Assembly (NCBI GenBank): GCA_050289805.1
Contig: JBNKGL010000006.1
Span: forward strand, 1-64,000
Reading direction: 5' to 3'
Length of the DNA: 64,000 nt
Source: JAUILA01 sp050289805
Lineage (GTDB): Bacteria; Bacteroidota; Bacteroidia; Cytophagales; Cyclobacteriaceae
This document shows, in pieces, positions 44,251 to 53,551 of this stretch. Made by a program: the position numbers and the translations under genes. Numbering within the stretch: position 1 is the first letter of the stretch; each line of letters starts with the position of its first letter. Below the pieces are notes generated by a model. That model was not told the origin of the DNA, made no database searches, and saw only the letters and a program-made list of their open reading frames with translations.

Positions 44251-45530
44251 TCCTTCTTTTCAAATACGATCTTTACACGGACCCGGTCAGCAACCGGGTT
44301 TCCGTTTTTAAGAGCAGGTGTCCAGGAAGGTCCTTCCTGTATCAAACGTATAGCTTCGCTGTCATACGGTTCACCCAGTGACCGCATGATTTTCATATCC
44401 TCTATCGTTCCGTCGGATGAAATGTCGACACGAACAATCACAGTACCTTCCTTTCCCTCTTCCGGATACCTGAGATTTTCATCAATATATTCCTGGAATG
44501 CGGCTTGTCCGTCTGACGGATTTGCGCCAATGGTAAGTCCGGGTTGATTTTGTCCGGTCACCACTACCTCGCTCAGGGTTGCAACGTCCTGCTCCATGGT
44601 CACATTGATTTCCTCATCCGACGGTCTGGCAATTTGCTGCTGTTCCATTCCTAACATTGAAAAGACCAGTGATGCGTCGTTGGGTACATCGATCTGATAA
44701 TATCCTTCCATATCTGAAATGGTACCCTGGTTGGTGCCGTCAATAAGAACATTAACCCCGGGAATGGGTGTTCCGTCCTGCATGATAATTCTTCCGTGGA
44801 TAGTACGGCCATTTTGACCGTTGATTGGCAGTGGCTCCCCGGCAATTCGTCCCACTTTGCTATTCTCAGTTTCCGCTTTCTCCAGGATGACTACGGATGG
44901 CTTCTCCATTGAATCCGGCTGGGGTATTCTTTTGGCCCGGGACAATGCCATTTCCTCTGCAGGTACAGCATCAAGTAATGTTATTGCCGTCTCTTCCTCA
45001 AATGAATCAACCCGGGCATCCGCGGCTATTTTGGATTCTTCTTCAGCTTCGGAAATAATGGGTGAAATCGACTCAGACGCGGCAGCCCTTTCAGGAGTTG
45101 GTTTTTCAGTAGAAGGCTGCTCATTATTCAGTGCAATGAGGTCACTCGTATCTTTTTCAGGAATATCGGCCGCTACAGGGCTTTCTTCAGAGACAGGTGC
45201 AGAATTTTCTGTGAGGACGGGTGTTTCGGCCGGGGGCTGGATAAGGAAGAAGGTAACGGTTGCCAGGATGGAGATTGCTGCTGCCAGCTGCCACCATTTA
45301 AATCCTGACCGGCGCCTGGTGCGTTCCTTTAAGGCTTTTTGAAGTTCATCTAAATCTGCATTACGTTCCGATGGTGTTAGCATGGAAAGACCTTCCATGG
45401 CTTCCGCTTCAAAGTCAGATTCAAGCATAAGCTTTTCAACCTGGTGCATGGATGCGTTGTCGAGGGAGCCATTGAAATAGGCTTCCATCAACTCGGGGGT
45501 AAGATGCGATATGGTTCCTTTATTCTTCAC
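44247..45530 (-). CDS. Anti-sigma factor fused to carboxypeptidase-regulatory and TonB C-terminal domains
   Basis: The 427-residue protein has an N-terminal anti-sigma segment (residues 1-70, LMEAYFNGSLDNASMHQVEKLMLES, zinc cysteines absent) and a membrane helix at 80-97. A long acidic Pro/Ser-rich periplasmic spacer follows (about 98-235), then a carboxypeptidase-regulatory-like domain (about 240-325, HGRIIMQDGTPIPGVNVLIDG) with LSEVVVTG. A TonB C-terminal domain closes the chain (about 345-427, YPEEGKEGTVIVRVDISSDG and WTPALKNG). The combination suggests sigma release linked to TonB or outer-membrane contact. It overlaps the upstream sigma gene by 11 bp. Confidence 0.88.
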   Translation of the reverse strand: MKNKGTISHLTPELMEAYFNGSLDNASMHQVEKLMLESDFEAEAMEGLSMLTPSERNADLDELQKALKERTRRRSGFKWWQLAAAISILATVTFFLIQPPAETPVLTENSAPVSEESPVAADIPEKDTSDLIALNNEQPSTEKPTPERAAASESISPIISEAEEESKIAADARVDSFEEETAITLLDAVPAEEMALSRAKRIPQPDSMEKPSVVILEKAETENSKVGRIAGEPLPINGQNGRTIHGRIIMQDGTPIPGVNVLIDGTNQGTISDMEGYYQIDVPNDASLVFSMLGMEQQQIARPSDEEINVTMEQDVATLSEVVVTGQNQPGLTIGANPSDGQAAFQEYIDENLRYPEEGKEGTVIVRVDISSDGTIEDMKIMRSLGEPYDSEAIRLIQEGPSWTPALKNGNPVADRVRVKIVFEKKD

Positions 45531-46083
45531 GTTGGTTTTCCATACATATCTTCAGGTTTCTTTTGCCATTCTGAATGTAACTCTTCACTTTTTTTAAATC
45601 AAATTCTGTTTCTTCCGATATTTCACGATACGATCTTTCCTCCAGGTAAAACAATTTAACACACGTTTTCTGTTCATTCTGAAGGGTTTCGATACACTTT
45701 TCCAGGGCTTTTAAATCATCTTCATTGCCCTGTCCATTATCATGATGAATTAACGCATCGGATTCCATATAAAAATCTGAAATTTCTTCGGATTGTTGTT
45801 CGCGCTTCCATTGGGCCGACCGAAGGATCATCAGGCAGTGGTTTTTCGATAATACGTGCAGCCACGATTTGAAATTCCGGATCTCATACCGGTTCACCTG
45901 CTGACTCAGCTTTTCGAAGATCTCCATGACGGCATCTTTGGCTTTTTCACGGTCCTTCAGGTATTGAAGGCAGACACCGTACACGAGGTGCATGTAACGC
46001 CCGTATAAGGTACCAAGCGTTTCCAGGTCCCCGGTTTTCCGGAAGGCCTCCAGCAGTTCAATATCGTCCCGAACGACGTCCAC
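45520..46083 (-). CDS. ECF-type RNA polymerase sigma factor
   Basis: The 187-residue protein has region 2 (YMHLVYGVCLQYLKDREKAKDAVMEIFEKL, NFKSWLHVLSKNHCLMILR) and region 4 (LQNEQKTCVKLFYLEERSYREISEETEFDLKKVKSYIQNGKRNL). Region 4 lies near the C-terminus as usual. It is the first gene of a two-gene operon with the anti-sigma/TonB fusion, and is divergent from the vWA gene 101 bp away, which is a probable target. Confidence 0.92.
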   Translation of the reverse strand: MDVVRDDIELLEAFRKTGDLETLGTLYGRYMHLVYGVCLQYLKDREKAKDAVMEIFEKLSQQVNRYEIRNFKSWLHVLSKNHCLMILRSAQWKREQQSEEISDFYMESDALIHHDNGQGNEDDLKALEKCIETLQNEQKTCVKLFYLEERSYREISEETEFDLKKVKSYIQNGKRNLKICMENQREE

Positions 46084-46184
46084 AATTTTTAAATATAACC
46101 ATTAATCATTCACAGGGACACCAAAAAAATAAATCCGGTTTATGGAATTCCGGAAACACGCGCATCCTGTCTGTGAACCAAATT

Positions 46185-48068
46185 ATGGAAAAGATGAAAA
46201 AATCGTTGTTTTTAATTGTAATGATGTTGATGGCCGGCGCCATGGCCGTAAGCAGCCACACACCGTTTGAGCGCATCACAGGGGTAGTGCTTGCGAATGA
46301 TGGCAGTCCGCTGCCCGGTGTAAATGTAATTCTCAAGGGTACCACAATCGGTACAGTGACTGATATCGACGGAAAGTTTGAGCTGGATATCCCGGATGCC
46401 TCTAATGCGGTCCTGATCTTTAGTTTCGTTGGGCTGAAAACGAAAGAAGTTTCAGTGAAGAATCAGGCAAATATTTCTATCCAATTGGAATCGGATCTCA
46501 CCAAATTACAGGAAGTGGTAAGAACGAAACGTCTGAAAATTGAAAATGCCCCGGCGGAGGAGGAAATTCAGACTGATCTTTCTATTTCACTGCAGGGTCG
46601 TGTTGCCGGCGTTCAGATAACAAATGGTAACCACATCTACAGCGCTCCTCAGGAATTCAATACGGAGGAATATGCTGAAATCGAGGAGTTTGGCTACAAA
46701 GGTGTTGCTGATAAACCACTGTCCACCTTTTCGATTGATGTGGATGCCGCCTCCTATGCCAATATGCGCCGGTACCTGAACAACGGTCAGCGTCCGCCGG
46801 CAGATGCGGTTCGCATCGAAGAGATGATCAACTATTTCAGCTATGACTACAAGGAGCCCTCGGGGCAGGATCCGTTCAGCATCAATACGGAAGTATCTTC
46901 CGCTCCATGGAATCCGGAGCACAAGCTGGTACATATCGGGCTGCAGGGTAAAAATATTCCAACTGAAAATTTGCCTCCGTCAAACCTGGTTTTCCTGCTG
47001 GATGTATCAGGCTCGATGTCTGACCCCAACAAGCTCCCGCTTCTGAAATCGGCATTCAGAATGCTGGTAGGGGAGCTTCGTCCGCAGGACAAGGTATCCA
47101 TTGTGGTATACGCCGGAGCAGCAGGAGTGGTGCTTGAGCCAACCAGTGGAAGTGAGAAAGATGATATCATTGCGGCGTTGTCACGTCTTCAGGCGGGTGG
47201 TTCAACTGCCGGGGGCGCAGGAATCCTGAAGGCATATAACCTGGCCGAAAAAGAGTTTGTGAAAGACGGTAATAATCGTGTCATTCTGGCAACCGACGGC
47301 GACTTTAACGTTGGGCTCAGCAGCAATGACGAGCTGGAAAAATTGATCGGGCAAAAACGCGAAAGCGGAATTTTCCTTACCGTACTGGGTTTTGGGACCG
47401 GTAATCTCAAAGATTCGAAAATGGAGACACTGGCCGATAAGGGTAATGGGAATTACGCTTATATCGATAATATTCAGGAAGCACGAAAAGTATTTGTGAA
47501 TGAGTTTGGTGGAACATTGTTTACGATCGCCAAGGATGTGAAGATCCAGGTTGAGTTTAACCCGGCGAATGTGCAGGCATATCGCCTCATCGGATATGAG
47601 AACCGGGCGTTGAAGGATGAGGATTTCAATAATGATAAAAAGGACGCGGGCGAATTGGGAGCCGGGCATACGGTAACGGCCCTGTATGAAGTCGTGCCGG
47701 TTGGTGTGAAAAGTCCGTTCTATTCTATTGACCCTTTAAAGTATCAGAAAACTGAGCCAAAGAAGACCGGATCTTTTTCCAATGAACTCATGACGGTTAA
47801 ACTCCGGTATAAGAAACCCGATGGCAATAAGAGCCAGCTTCTTACCGAGGTGATACGGGATGAATCTGTAAACCTGCAGCGTACTTCCGATAATTTTCGT
47901 TGGTCGGCGGCAGTCGCGGGATTCGGAATGTGGCTCCGGGAGTCTGAATACCTGAATGATTACTCACTGGATGATATTATCATTCTTGCCAGGAATGCAC
48001 GTGGTGAAGATGCCGAAGGATACCGCAGCGAGCTGGTTCGATTGATGAAGACTCAGAAAAATTTATAA
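46185..48068 (+). CDS. vWA/DUF3520 (YfbK-like) protein with TonB-receptor-type N-terminus
   Basis: I use the ATG at 46185; an upstream GTG and an ATG at 46194 are alternatives. The 627-residue product has a signal peptide and a carboxypeptidase-regulatory-like domain (about 30-105, ITGVVLANDGSPLPGVNVILKG). A stretch ISLQGRVAGVQI (about 134-145) follows, which is the plug-entry motif of SusC-like receptors but with no barrel after it. Next come a vWF_A N-terminal segment, a vWA domain with the MIDAS motif DVSGSMS (about residue 273) and ATDGDFN, and the YfbK-type DUF3520 C-terminal part. It is probably a periplasmic or surface lipoprotein-like adhesin. The metal site is intact. Confidence 0.9.
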   Translation: MEKMKKSLFLIVMMLMAGAMAVSSHTPFERITGVVLANDGSPLPGVNVILKGTTIGTVTDIDGKFELDIPDASNAVLIFSFVGLKTKEVSVKNQANISIQLESDLTKLQEVVRTKRLKIENAPAEEEIQTDLSISLQGRVAGVQITNGNHIYSAPQEFNTEEYAEIEEFGYKGVADKPLSTFSIDVDAASYANMRRYLNNGQRPPADAVRIEEMINYFSYDYKEPSGQDPFSINTEVSSAPWNPEHKLVHIGLQGKNIPTENLPPSNLVFLLDVSGSMSDPNKLPLLKSAFRMLVGELRPQDKVSIVVYAGAAGVVLEPTSGSEKDDIIAALSRLQAGGSTAGGAGILKAYNLAEKEFVKDGNNRVILATDGDFNVGLSSNDELEKLIGQKRESGIFLTVLGFGTGNLKDSKMETLADKGNGNYAYIDNIQEARKVFVNEFGGTLFTIAKDVKIQVEFNPANVQAYRLIGYENRALKDEDFNNDKKDAGELGAGHTVTALYEVVPVGVKSPFYSIDPLKYQKTEPKKTGSFSNELMTVKLRYKKPDGNKSQLLTEVIRDESVNLQRTSDNFRWSAAVAGFGMWLRESEYLNDYSLDDIIILARNARGEDAEGYRSELVRLMKTQKNL

Positions 48069-48072
48069 AGAA

Positions 48073-48112
48073 AAGTGCCTGAATATCTAACAATTACGGT
48101 ATTCAGGCACTT
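48073..48112 (+). terminator. Intrinsic terminator after the vWA gene
   Basis: AAGTGCCTGAATA (48073-48085) pairs perfectly with TATTCAGGCACTT (48100-48112) over 13 bp with a 14-nt loop, just after the vWA stop, followed by ATTAATAC. The T-run is short, but the stem is strong. Confidence 0.75.
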
Positions 48113-48264
48113 ATTAATACAGATATGTAGTCCTGCTGACAACGGTATCATTTTTGTGGGTAAATACGGGAAAATGATGGCGTAAAATGCAGATTTTACG
48201 TATTAGCATAATGAGGAATAATATTCCCGATTAATGAACATAATTACTATTTTTGACTCATAAT

Positions 48265-48846
48265 ATGTCGGACACCGAAAAAAGAGAATATACTCAGAAG
48301 CAGAAGGTGGCAATTTTCGATCACGAATTTTTGCCCCACATCGACTCGATGTACAATTTTGCTTACCGACTCACCTTTGATGAAGATGATGCGAAAGATC
48401 TTGTTCAGGATACTTATCTGAAAGCCTTTCGTTTCATTCATTCATTCGAACAAGGAACTAATGCCAAAGCATGGTTGTTTCGAATATTGAAAAACAGCTT
48501 CATCAATGACTTCCGGAAGAAGAGCAAGGAGCCGGCGAAAGTAGATTACCAGGAAGTCGAAACGTATTACAATTCAGATGATGTAGACAGAGCAATCACT
48601 ACAGACCTGAGGGTGGATACGGTTCAGGATATGCTGGGTGATGAAATATCCAATGCCTTGAATGCGTTGGATGTGGATTTTCGGACCGTTATAATCTTGT
48701 GCGACCTCGAAGGGTTCAAGTATGACGAAATGGCAAAAATACTTGACATTCCTATCGGGACAGTGCGGTCCCGGCTGCACAGGGCCAGAAACTTATTAAA
48801 AGATAAACTGAGCGATTACGCTAAAAAAATGGGTTATTCTAAATAG
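48265..48846 (+). CDS. ECF-type RNA polymerase sigma factor
   Basis: I use the ATG at 48265; an upstream TTG adds four residues. The 193-residue product has region 2 (LPHIDSMYNFAYRLTFDEDDAKDLVQDTYLKAFRFI, NAKAWLFRILKNSFINDFRKK) and region 4 (LDVDFRTVIILCDLEGFKYDEMAKILDIPIGTVRSRLHRARNLLKDKL). A -7-like TATTTTTG lies at 48248-48255. It is followed 6 bp later by a small anti-sigma-like gene and then gmk-nadD, a grouping seen in Bacteroidota. Confidence 0.93.
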   Translation: MSDTEKREYTQKQKVAIFDHEFLPHIDSMYNFAYRLTFDEDDAKDLVQDTYLKAFRFIHSFEQGTNAKAWLFRILKNSFINDFRKKSKEPAKVDYQEVETYYNSDDVDRAITTDLRVDTVQDMLGDEISNALNALDVDFRTVIILCDLEGFKYDEMAKILDIPIGTVRSRLHRARNLLKDKLSDYAKKMGYSK

Positions 48847-48852
48847 TGCATT

Positions 48853-49143
48853 ATGTCTACAACCTCTACCGACTCTATGGATCAGGCATCATCCGATTCA
48901 CCAAAAGATAAGCCTGACCATCAGGAATGCCTTCGCATTCTCAGCCTGGTTCTGGATGATGAAGCTACTCCCGAGGAGAAAGCCATCTTTAAAAAGCATC
49001 TGGAAAACTGTATGCCGTATTTCGAGATATACAGTGTTGACAAAACCATTCGCGAACTGATCCGCAAAAATTGCAGCGACAAAAAGCTGTCCGAAAAAAT
49101 GAAGAATGAAATTCGGATGCGGGTCTTCAATTTGACCGAATAG
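48853..49143 (+). CDS. Small anti-sigma-like protein with incomplete zinc site
   Basis: The 96-residue soluble protein resembles zf-HC2 anti-sigma factors: C26 in the first helix, then H49-x3-C53. The second cysteine of the usual CxxC is tyrosine (CMPY, Y56), and there is no membrane helix. It lies 6 bp after the ECF gene, so it is the likely antagonist of that sigma, acting in the cytoplasm. Zinc could still be bound with three protein ligands, or the fold may be zinc-free. Confidence 0.78.
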   Translation: MSTTSTDSMDQASSDSPKDKPDHQECLRILSLVLDDEATPEEKAIFKKHLENCMPYFEIYSVDKTIRELIRKNCSDKKLSEKMKNEIRMRVFNLTE

Positions 49144-49145
49144 GA

Positions 49146-49715
49146 ATGGATCAGGGAAAAGCAATTATTTTTTCCGCTCCGTCTGGATCAGGTAAAACAA
49201 CCATCGTACGACATCTCCTGGAAACAAACCCCAATCTGGGGTTTTCTATTTCTGCGTGTACGCGTGATAAACGCGGCCGTAACGAAGTGCATGGCAAAGA
49301 CTATTATTTTTTAACTCCGGAAGAATTCAGGCAACGCATCGAAAAAGGTGATTTCGTTGAGTGGGAAGAAGTGTATCCCGGTAATTTTTATGGTACCCTT
49401 AAAGAAGAGGTACAACGAATCTGGGATCAGGGAAAGGCCGTTATTTTTGATGTGGATGTCAAAGGAGGACTCACGCTGAAAGAATACTTTGGCGATCAGG
49501 CGCTGGCCGTATTTGTGCGGGTGCCATCGATGGAGATTCTTGAAGACCGGCTCACTATGCGGCATACCGAAACAGCTGACAGTATGTCACAACGACTTTT
49601 CAAGGCAAGATTTGAAATGGGTTTCGAAGACAAATTTGACGTTACGCTCGTAAATGATGACCTTGAAAAAACGTTGACGGAAGCAGAAAAACTTGTCGGC
49701 GATTTTCTCGCATGA
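49146..49715 (+). CDS. gmk: Guanylate kinase
   Basis: The 189-residue protein has the P-loop FSAPSGSGKTTI near the N-terminus, the GMP-binding SACTRDKRGRNEVHGKDYYFL, and WEEVYPGNFYGT, all typical of Gmk. It converts GMP and ATP to GDP and ADP. It starts 2 bp after the anti-sigma-like stop and overlaps nadD by 4 bp, so these genes share a transcript. Confidence 0.96.
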   Translation: MDQGKAIIFSAPSGSGKTTIVRHLLETNPNLGFSISACTRDKRGRNEVHGKDYYFLTPEEFRQRIEKGDFVEWEEVYPGNFYGTLKEEVQRIWDQGKAVIFDVDVKGGLTLKEYFGDQALAVFVRVPSMEILEDRLTMRHTETADSMSQRLFKARFEMGFEDKFDVTLVNDDLEKTLTEAEKLVGDFLA

Positions 49716-50284
49716 AAGTAGGCTTATTCTTCGGTTCTTTTAACCCGATCCATATCGGGCACCTGATCATCGCCAATGTGATGGTCGAAAATACCGATCT
49801 TGAAAAGGTTTGGTTTGTGGTGTCGCCTCAGAACCCGTTCAAAAAGAGACAGTCTCTTCTCCATGAATTTGACCGGTACGATATGGTGCGTGCCGCCATT
49901 TATGACAACTATAACCTTGATGTCACGGATGTGGAGTTCAACATGCCCAGGCCGAGTTATACGGTCGATACACTGGCCTACCTTACCTCCCAGCATCCCG
50001 GGAATGAGTTTCACCTGATCATCGGAGAGGATAATCTGCATTCATTTGCCAAATGGAAAAATCATGAGGTCATCCTGAATCAGTACGGACTATATGTATA
50101 TCCACGTCCGGGTTCTAAAGCCAGTGATTTTCTGGATCACCCGAATGTTATGTTGATCGAAGCGCCATTGCTTGATATTTCAGCAACGTACATCAGGAAT
50201 TCGGTAGGGCAGGGTAAATCCATAAAATATCTGGTTCATCCGGCCGTTGAAGAAATGATTCTCGGAAGGAAGTTCTATCATTAG
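49712..50284 (+). CDS. nadD: Nicotinate-nucleotide adenylyltransferase
   Basis: The 190-residue protein shows the NadD signatures: GLFFGSFNPIHIGHLIIANVM at the N-terminus (HxGH), FHLIIGEDNLHSFAKWKNHEVIL, and LLDISATYIRNSVGQGKSIKYLVHPAV with the ISxTxIR motif. It makes deamido-NAD from nicotinate mononucleotide and ATP. Its ATG lies in the gmk stop (ATGA overlap), so translation is coupled. Confidence 0.96.
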   Translation: MKVGLFFGSFNPIHIGHLIIANVMVENTDLEKVWFVVSPQNPFKKRQSLLHEFDRYDMVRAAIYDNYNLDVTDVEFNMPRPSYTVDTLAYLTSQHPGNEFHLIIGEDNLHSFAKWKNHEVILNQYGLYVYPRPGSKASDFLDHPNVMLIEAPLLDISATYIRNSVGQGKSIKYLVHPAVEEMILGRKFYH

Positions 50285-50334
50285 CAACCTTTTACCTTAG
50301 AAGCGCGTCTTAGTTCGGAGAGCCATTAAAACCT

Positions 50335-52953
50335 ATGACAATACAACGACTCTTTCTCTTATTTCTATCCCTGGTCATATTTACCCCATCAGCTTTTTCA
50401 CAGGAGGCAAATATTTTTGGTGAGATCCGGAATAATGAAGGTGAGTTCCTGGCATTCACAACTGTTTTCATCAAAGAACTTAATAACGGGACTACGTCCA
50501 ACTCCGAAGGGAAGTACGAAATTTCAGTTCCCCCTGGGACTTATACAGTCTATTACCAGTATGTGGGCTATGAAACAAAATCGGTCACCCTTACCATCGG
50601 TGCCGCAGACGTTCGGCAGGATATGGTGCTTGTTCCCCAGACCCTTGTTCTGCGTGATGTAACGGTCACCGCAGGCAAGGAAGATCCGGCCTATACGATC
50701 ATGCGTAAGGCCATTGCAAAAAGCAAATTTCATACTCAACAGCTGGATCGCTACACCGCACGAGTGTATATCAAAGGATCCGGTAAATTAAAGAATGCAC
50801 CATTCTTCTTACGAAAGACCCTTGAAAAGGAAGGGGTGGAACTGGATCGGGTTTTTATCCAGGAATCAATCAGCGATATTGAATATATCCGTCCCGGAAC
50901 TTATAAAGAAACGGTAATTTCCATTCGCACCAGCGGTGAAAATGATGAGAATGCCAGTCCGAATGCCTATATAAACGGCTCATTTTATGAACCTGAACTT
51001 GCCAATTCGGTATCACCTCTGTCACCCAAGGCATTTTCTTACTATCGTTTTGAATACGACGGAACCTTCCGGGAAGGGGATTTCGAGATCAGCCGCATTC
51101 GTGTTATCCCAAGATCGAAGGGTGATAATGTATTTACCGGATACATCCAGATCATAGAAAATATCTGGGCTATTCACAGCCTTGATCTTGAGGTGACAAA
51201 GCTTGGCATTACCTTCGATATCAGGCAGCAGTATGCGCCGATCCGGGAGGAGGTATGGCTTCCTGTTACCCATGAATTTTTGATAAGCGGCGTAGTATTC
51301 GGTTTTGATTTTGAAGGAAAATACCTGGCCAGTGTGAGTGATTATGACATTACCATCAACCCGGAACTGGACGTGCCTCTGACGGTGATCGATGAGAAAG
51401 TGGATAAGGAGCTTGCTGAAAAACTTGAGGAGCAGGTAAAAGATGAAGCGCTCACCAATATTCAGGAGCAGCTGGCCGATGGCGGCGAAGTAACCAACAA
51501 GCAACTGCGGAAGTTGCTTCGGGAATATGAAAAACAGGAACGGAAGGAGCAGGATGAACCTGAAGTCATCAGTAACCGTACCTACAAGGTTGATTCGATG
51601 GCCTATAAACATGATTCAGTATACTGGCAATCCATTCGACCCGTTCCATTGTCGAAGGAGGAGGTCATCGGATATGCCAAGACAGACAGCCTCGCAGAGA
51701 TTCAGCGCATGGAAGCGGAGGGTGATACCCTTCGTTCGGGCAAACGAAAAAAGGGGTTTCAGATCTATGATATAATTCTGGGGGATACATATCGCGTAGG
51801 CAATGGGTATAAATTCTCCATTGATAATATTTCTGCCAATTTCAATACCGTTGATGGTTTTCACATTACCTCGGGTGTTCAGCTCACGAAGAATTTTGAG
51901 AGCGGCAACTGGCTGTCGATTCATCCGATTGGCCGCTATACAATCTCCCGGGAAGCCTGGAATTACAAACTGGAAACACAATATGGCTTCGGTCCTCGGG
52001 AAAAGAGAAACGACCTTACGCTTTCCGGTGGCCGGTTCATTCAGCAGTTTAATGCAAATGAGCCGATTCATCCCCTGCTCAATACCATATTCAGTTTGCT
52101 TGGGGAGCAAAATTATATGAAGATCTATGAGCATGATTTTGTTAAACTGGGCTACAGTAAAAGAGGGTCACTGAACAAGGTAAAGTTCAATACAAATATC
52201 ATGTATGCCGACCGGCGATCACTTGATAATACGACCACCTTCAGAATTTTTAATGGAAAGGGATACACATCCAATGATCCCGAAAATGATGTGCTGGACA
52301 CAACCGCCTTTGATAATCATCAGGCCATGACATTTCATGCCAGGCTTGAATGGCAGCCCTGGCTGAAATACCGAATCTATAATGGAAAAAAATATTCGAT
52401 TCCCGAATCGAGCCCGAAGCTCTCATTCATGTACAATGCCGGTTTGCCTGATATGCTGGGCAGCGACGTGGAATTTCACCAGGTGGAAGCGTCATTCCGG
52501 CATAGTTTTAAAATCGGCATCCAGGGATTTGCTGACCTGGCCGTGAATGGCGGAACATTCCTCGGGGAGAAGCCGGTTTATTTCATGGATTTTGAGCATT
52601 TTCAGGGAAATCAGACCCCGTTCATTACGACCGATCCGGTAACGAGCTACAGATTGCTCAACTATTACAAATACAGTACGAACGGATCCTATGTTTCGGT
52701 TTTTGGCCACTACCAGTTCCGGAAATTCTTGCTTACGAGATTTCCGAAATTGCGCCTGATGGGTATCAGGGAAGGATTCTTTGTTAATTACCTGGGAAAT
52801 AAGGTTTCGAAAAATTATACGGAAGTCGGCTATGGCATTAATTATATATTCCGGATCATCCGAATTGAAGCGGTCGCTTCATTTTTTGACGGTGCTTATT
52901 ACGACTTTGGAATTAACATTGGTATTGCCACCAATCTTGACGATATCTTCTAG
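50335..52953 (+). CDS. DUF5686-type outer-membrane protein with carboxypeptidase-regulatory domain
   Basis: The 872-residue protein has a signal peptide (IFTPSAFSQ), a carboxypeptidase-regulatory-like domain (about 24-105, IFGEIRNNEGEFLAFTTVFIKE, YYQYVGYETKSV), a charged middle region, and a coil from about 355 to 405 rich in E/K/Q. A large C-terminal beta-barrel of about 400 residues ends NIGIATNLDDIF. This is the usual DUF5686 layout in Bacteroidota; the biological role is unknown. Its TAG shares a CTAG with the stop of the convergent frr gene. Confidence 0.85.
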   Translation: MTIQRLFLLFLSLVIFTPSAFSQEANIFGEIRNNEGEFLAFTTVFIKELNNGTTSNSEGKYEISVPPGTYTVYYQYVGYETKSVTLTIGAADVRQDMVLVPQTLVLRDVTVTAGKEDPAYTIMRKAIAKSKFHTQQLDRYTARVYIKGSGKLKNAPFFLRKTLEKEGVELDRVFIQESISDIEYIRPGTYKETVISIRTSGENDENASPNAYINGSFYEPELANSVSPLSPKAFSYYRFEYDGTFREGDFEISRIRVIPRSKGDNVFTGYIQIIENIWAIHSLDLEVTKLGITFDIRQQYAPIREEVWLPVTHEFLISGVVFGFDFEGKYLASVSDYDITINPELDVPLTVIDEKVDKELAEKLEEQVKDEALTNIQEQLADGGEVTNKQLRKLLREYEKQERKEQDEPEVISNRTYKVDSMAYKHDSVYWQSIRPVPLSKEEVIGYAKTDSLAEIQRMEAEGDTLRSGKRKKGFQIYDIILGDTYRVGNGYKFSIDNISANFNTVDGFHITSGVQLTKNFESGNWLSIHPIGRYTISREAWNYKLETQYGFGPREKRNDLTLSGGRFIQQFNANEPIHPLLNTIFSLLGEQNYMKIYEHDFVKLGYSKRGSLNKVKFNTNIMYADRRSLDNTTTFRIFNGKGYTSNDPENDVLDTTAFDNHQAMTFHARLEWQPWLKYRIYNGKKYSIPESSPKLSFMYNAGLPDMLGSDVEFHQVEASFRHSFKIGIQGFADLAVNGGTFLGEKPVYFMDFEHFQGNQTPFITTDPVTSYRLLNYYKYSTNGSYVSVFGHYQFRKFLLTRFPKLRLMGIREGFFVNYLGNKVSKNYTEVGYGINYIFRIIRIEAVASFFDGAYYDFGINIGIATNLDDIF

Positions 52954-53510
52954 ACCGTCATGATATCCTGTTCCTTGCGCTCAAGGATTTCATCGACCTT
53001 CTTGGTATGCTCATCCGTGAGTTGCTGAACTTTATCCTCGGCACGTTTGATGTCATCTTCTGCCATCCCGTCCTTTTGTAGTTGCTTGAGGCCGTCGTTA
53101 GTGTCTTTTCTTATATTTCTGATACTTACTTTTGCGTGCTCACCTTCAGCTTTGGCCTGTTTTACAAGCTGATGACGACGTTCTTCCGTAAGCATTGGGA
53201 TATTGATAATTACCTGCTCACCGTCATTCTGAGGATTCAGGCCAAGGTCGCTGTTCATGATTGCGCGCTCGATATCAGTGATCAGCTTTTTCTCCCAGGG
53301 TTTGATAAATATGGTCCGGGCATCCGGCGTGGTTACGGAAGCGGTTTGGCTCAGGGGCGTGGGAACACCATAATATTCCACCATAATGCTGTCAAGCATT
53401 GCCGGAGATGCTTTGCCGGCGCGGATTTTTGCGAGCTCACCTTTTAAATGAGAAAGTGCTTTTCCCATCATTTCCTTTGCTTCGTCGAGATACATTTGAA
53501 TTTCTTCCAT
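52950..53510 (-). CDS. frr: Ribosome recycling factor
   Basis: I use the ATG at 53508-53510 (MEEIQMYLDEAKEMM). The 186-residue product matches full-length RRF: LAKIRAGKASPAMLDSIMVEYYGVPTPLSQTASV, then RTIFIKPWEKKLI, and the final three-helix part with DTNDGLKQLQKDGMAEDD. RRF splits post-termination ribosomes with EF-G. pyrH lies upstream on the same strand, the conserved pyrH-frr order. Confidence 0.96.
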   Translation of the reverse strand: MEEIQMYLDEAKEMMGKALSHLKGELAKIRAGKASPAMLDSIMVEYYGVPTPLSQTASVTTPDARTIFIKPWEKKLITDIERAIMNSDLGLNPQNDGEQVIINIPMLTEERRHQLVKQAKAEGEHAKVSIRNIRKDTNDGLKQLQKDGMAEDDIKRAEDKVQQLTDEHTKKVDEILERKEQDIMTV

Positions 53511-53551
53511 AATCAGCAATTTTTACGGCCGCTAATATACAAAATGGTCTT

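Noticed and set aside
51022..51612. A 196-codon minus-strand frame inside the DUF5686 gene
   Set aside because: It is antisense to a continuous plus-strand gene with signal peptide and regulatory domain, and has no recognisable motif.
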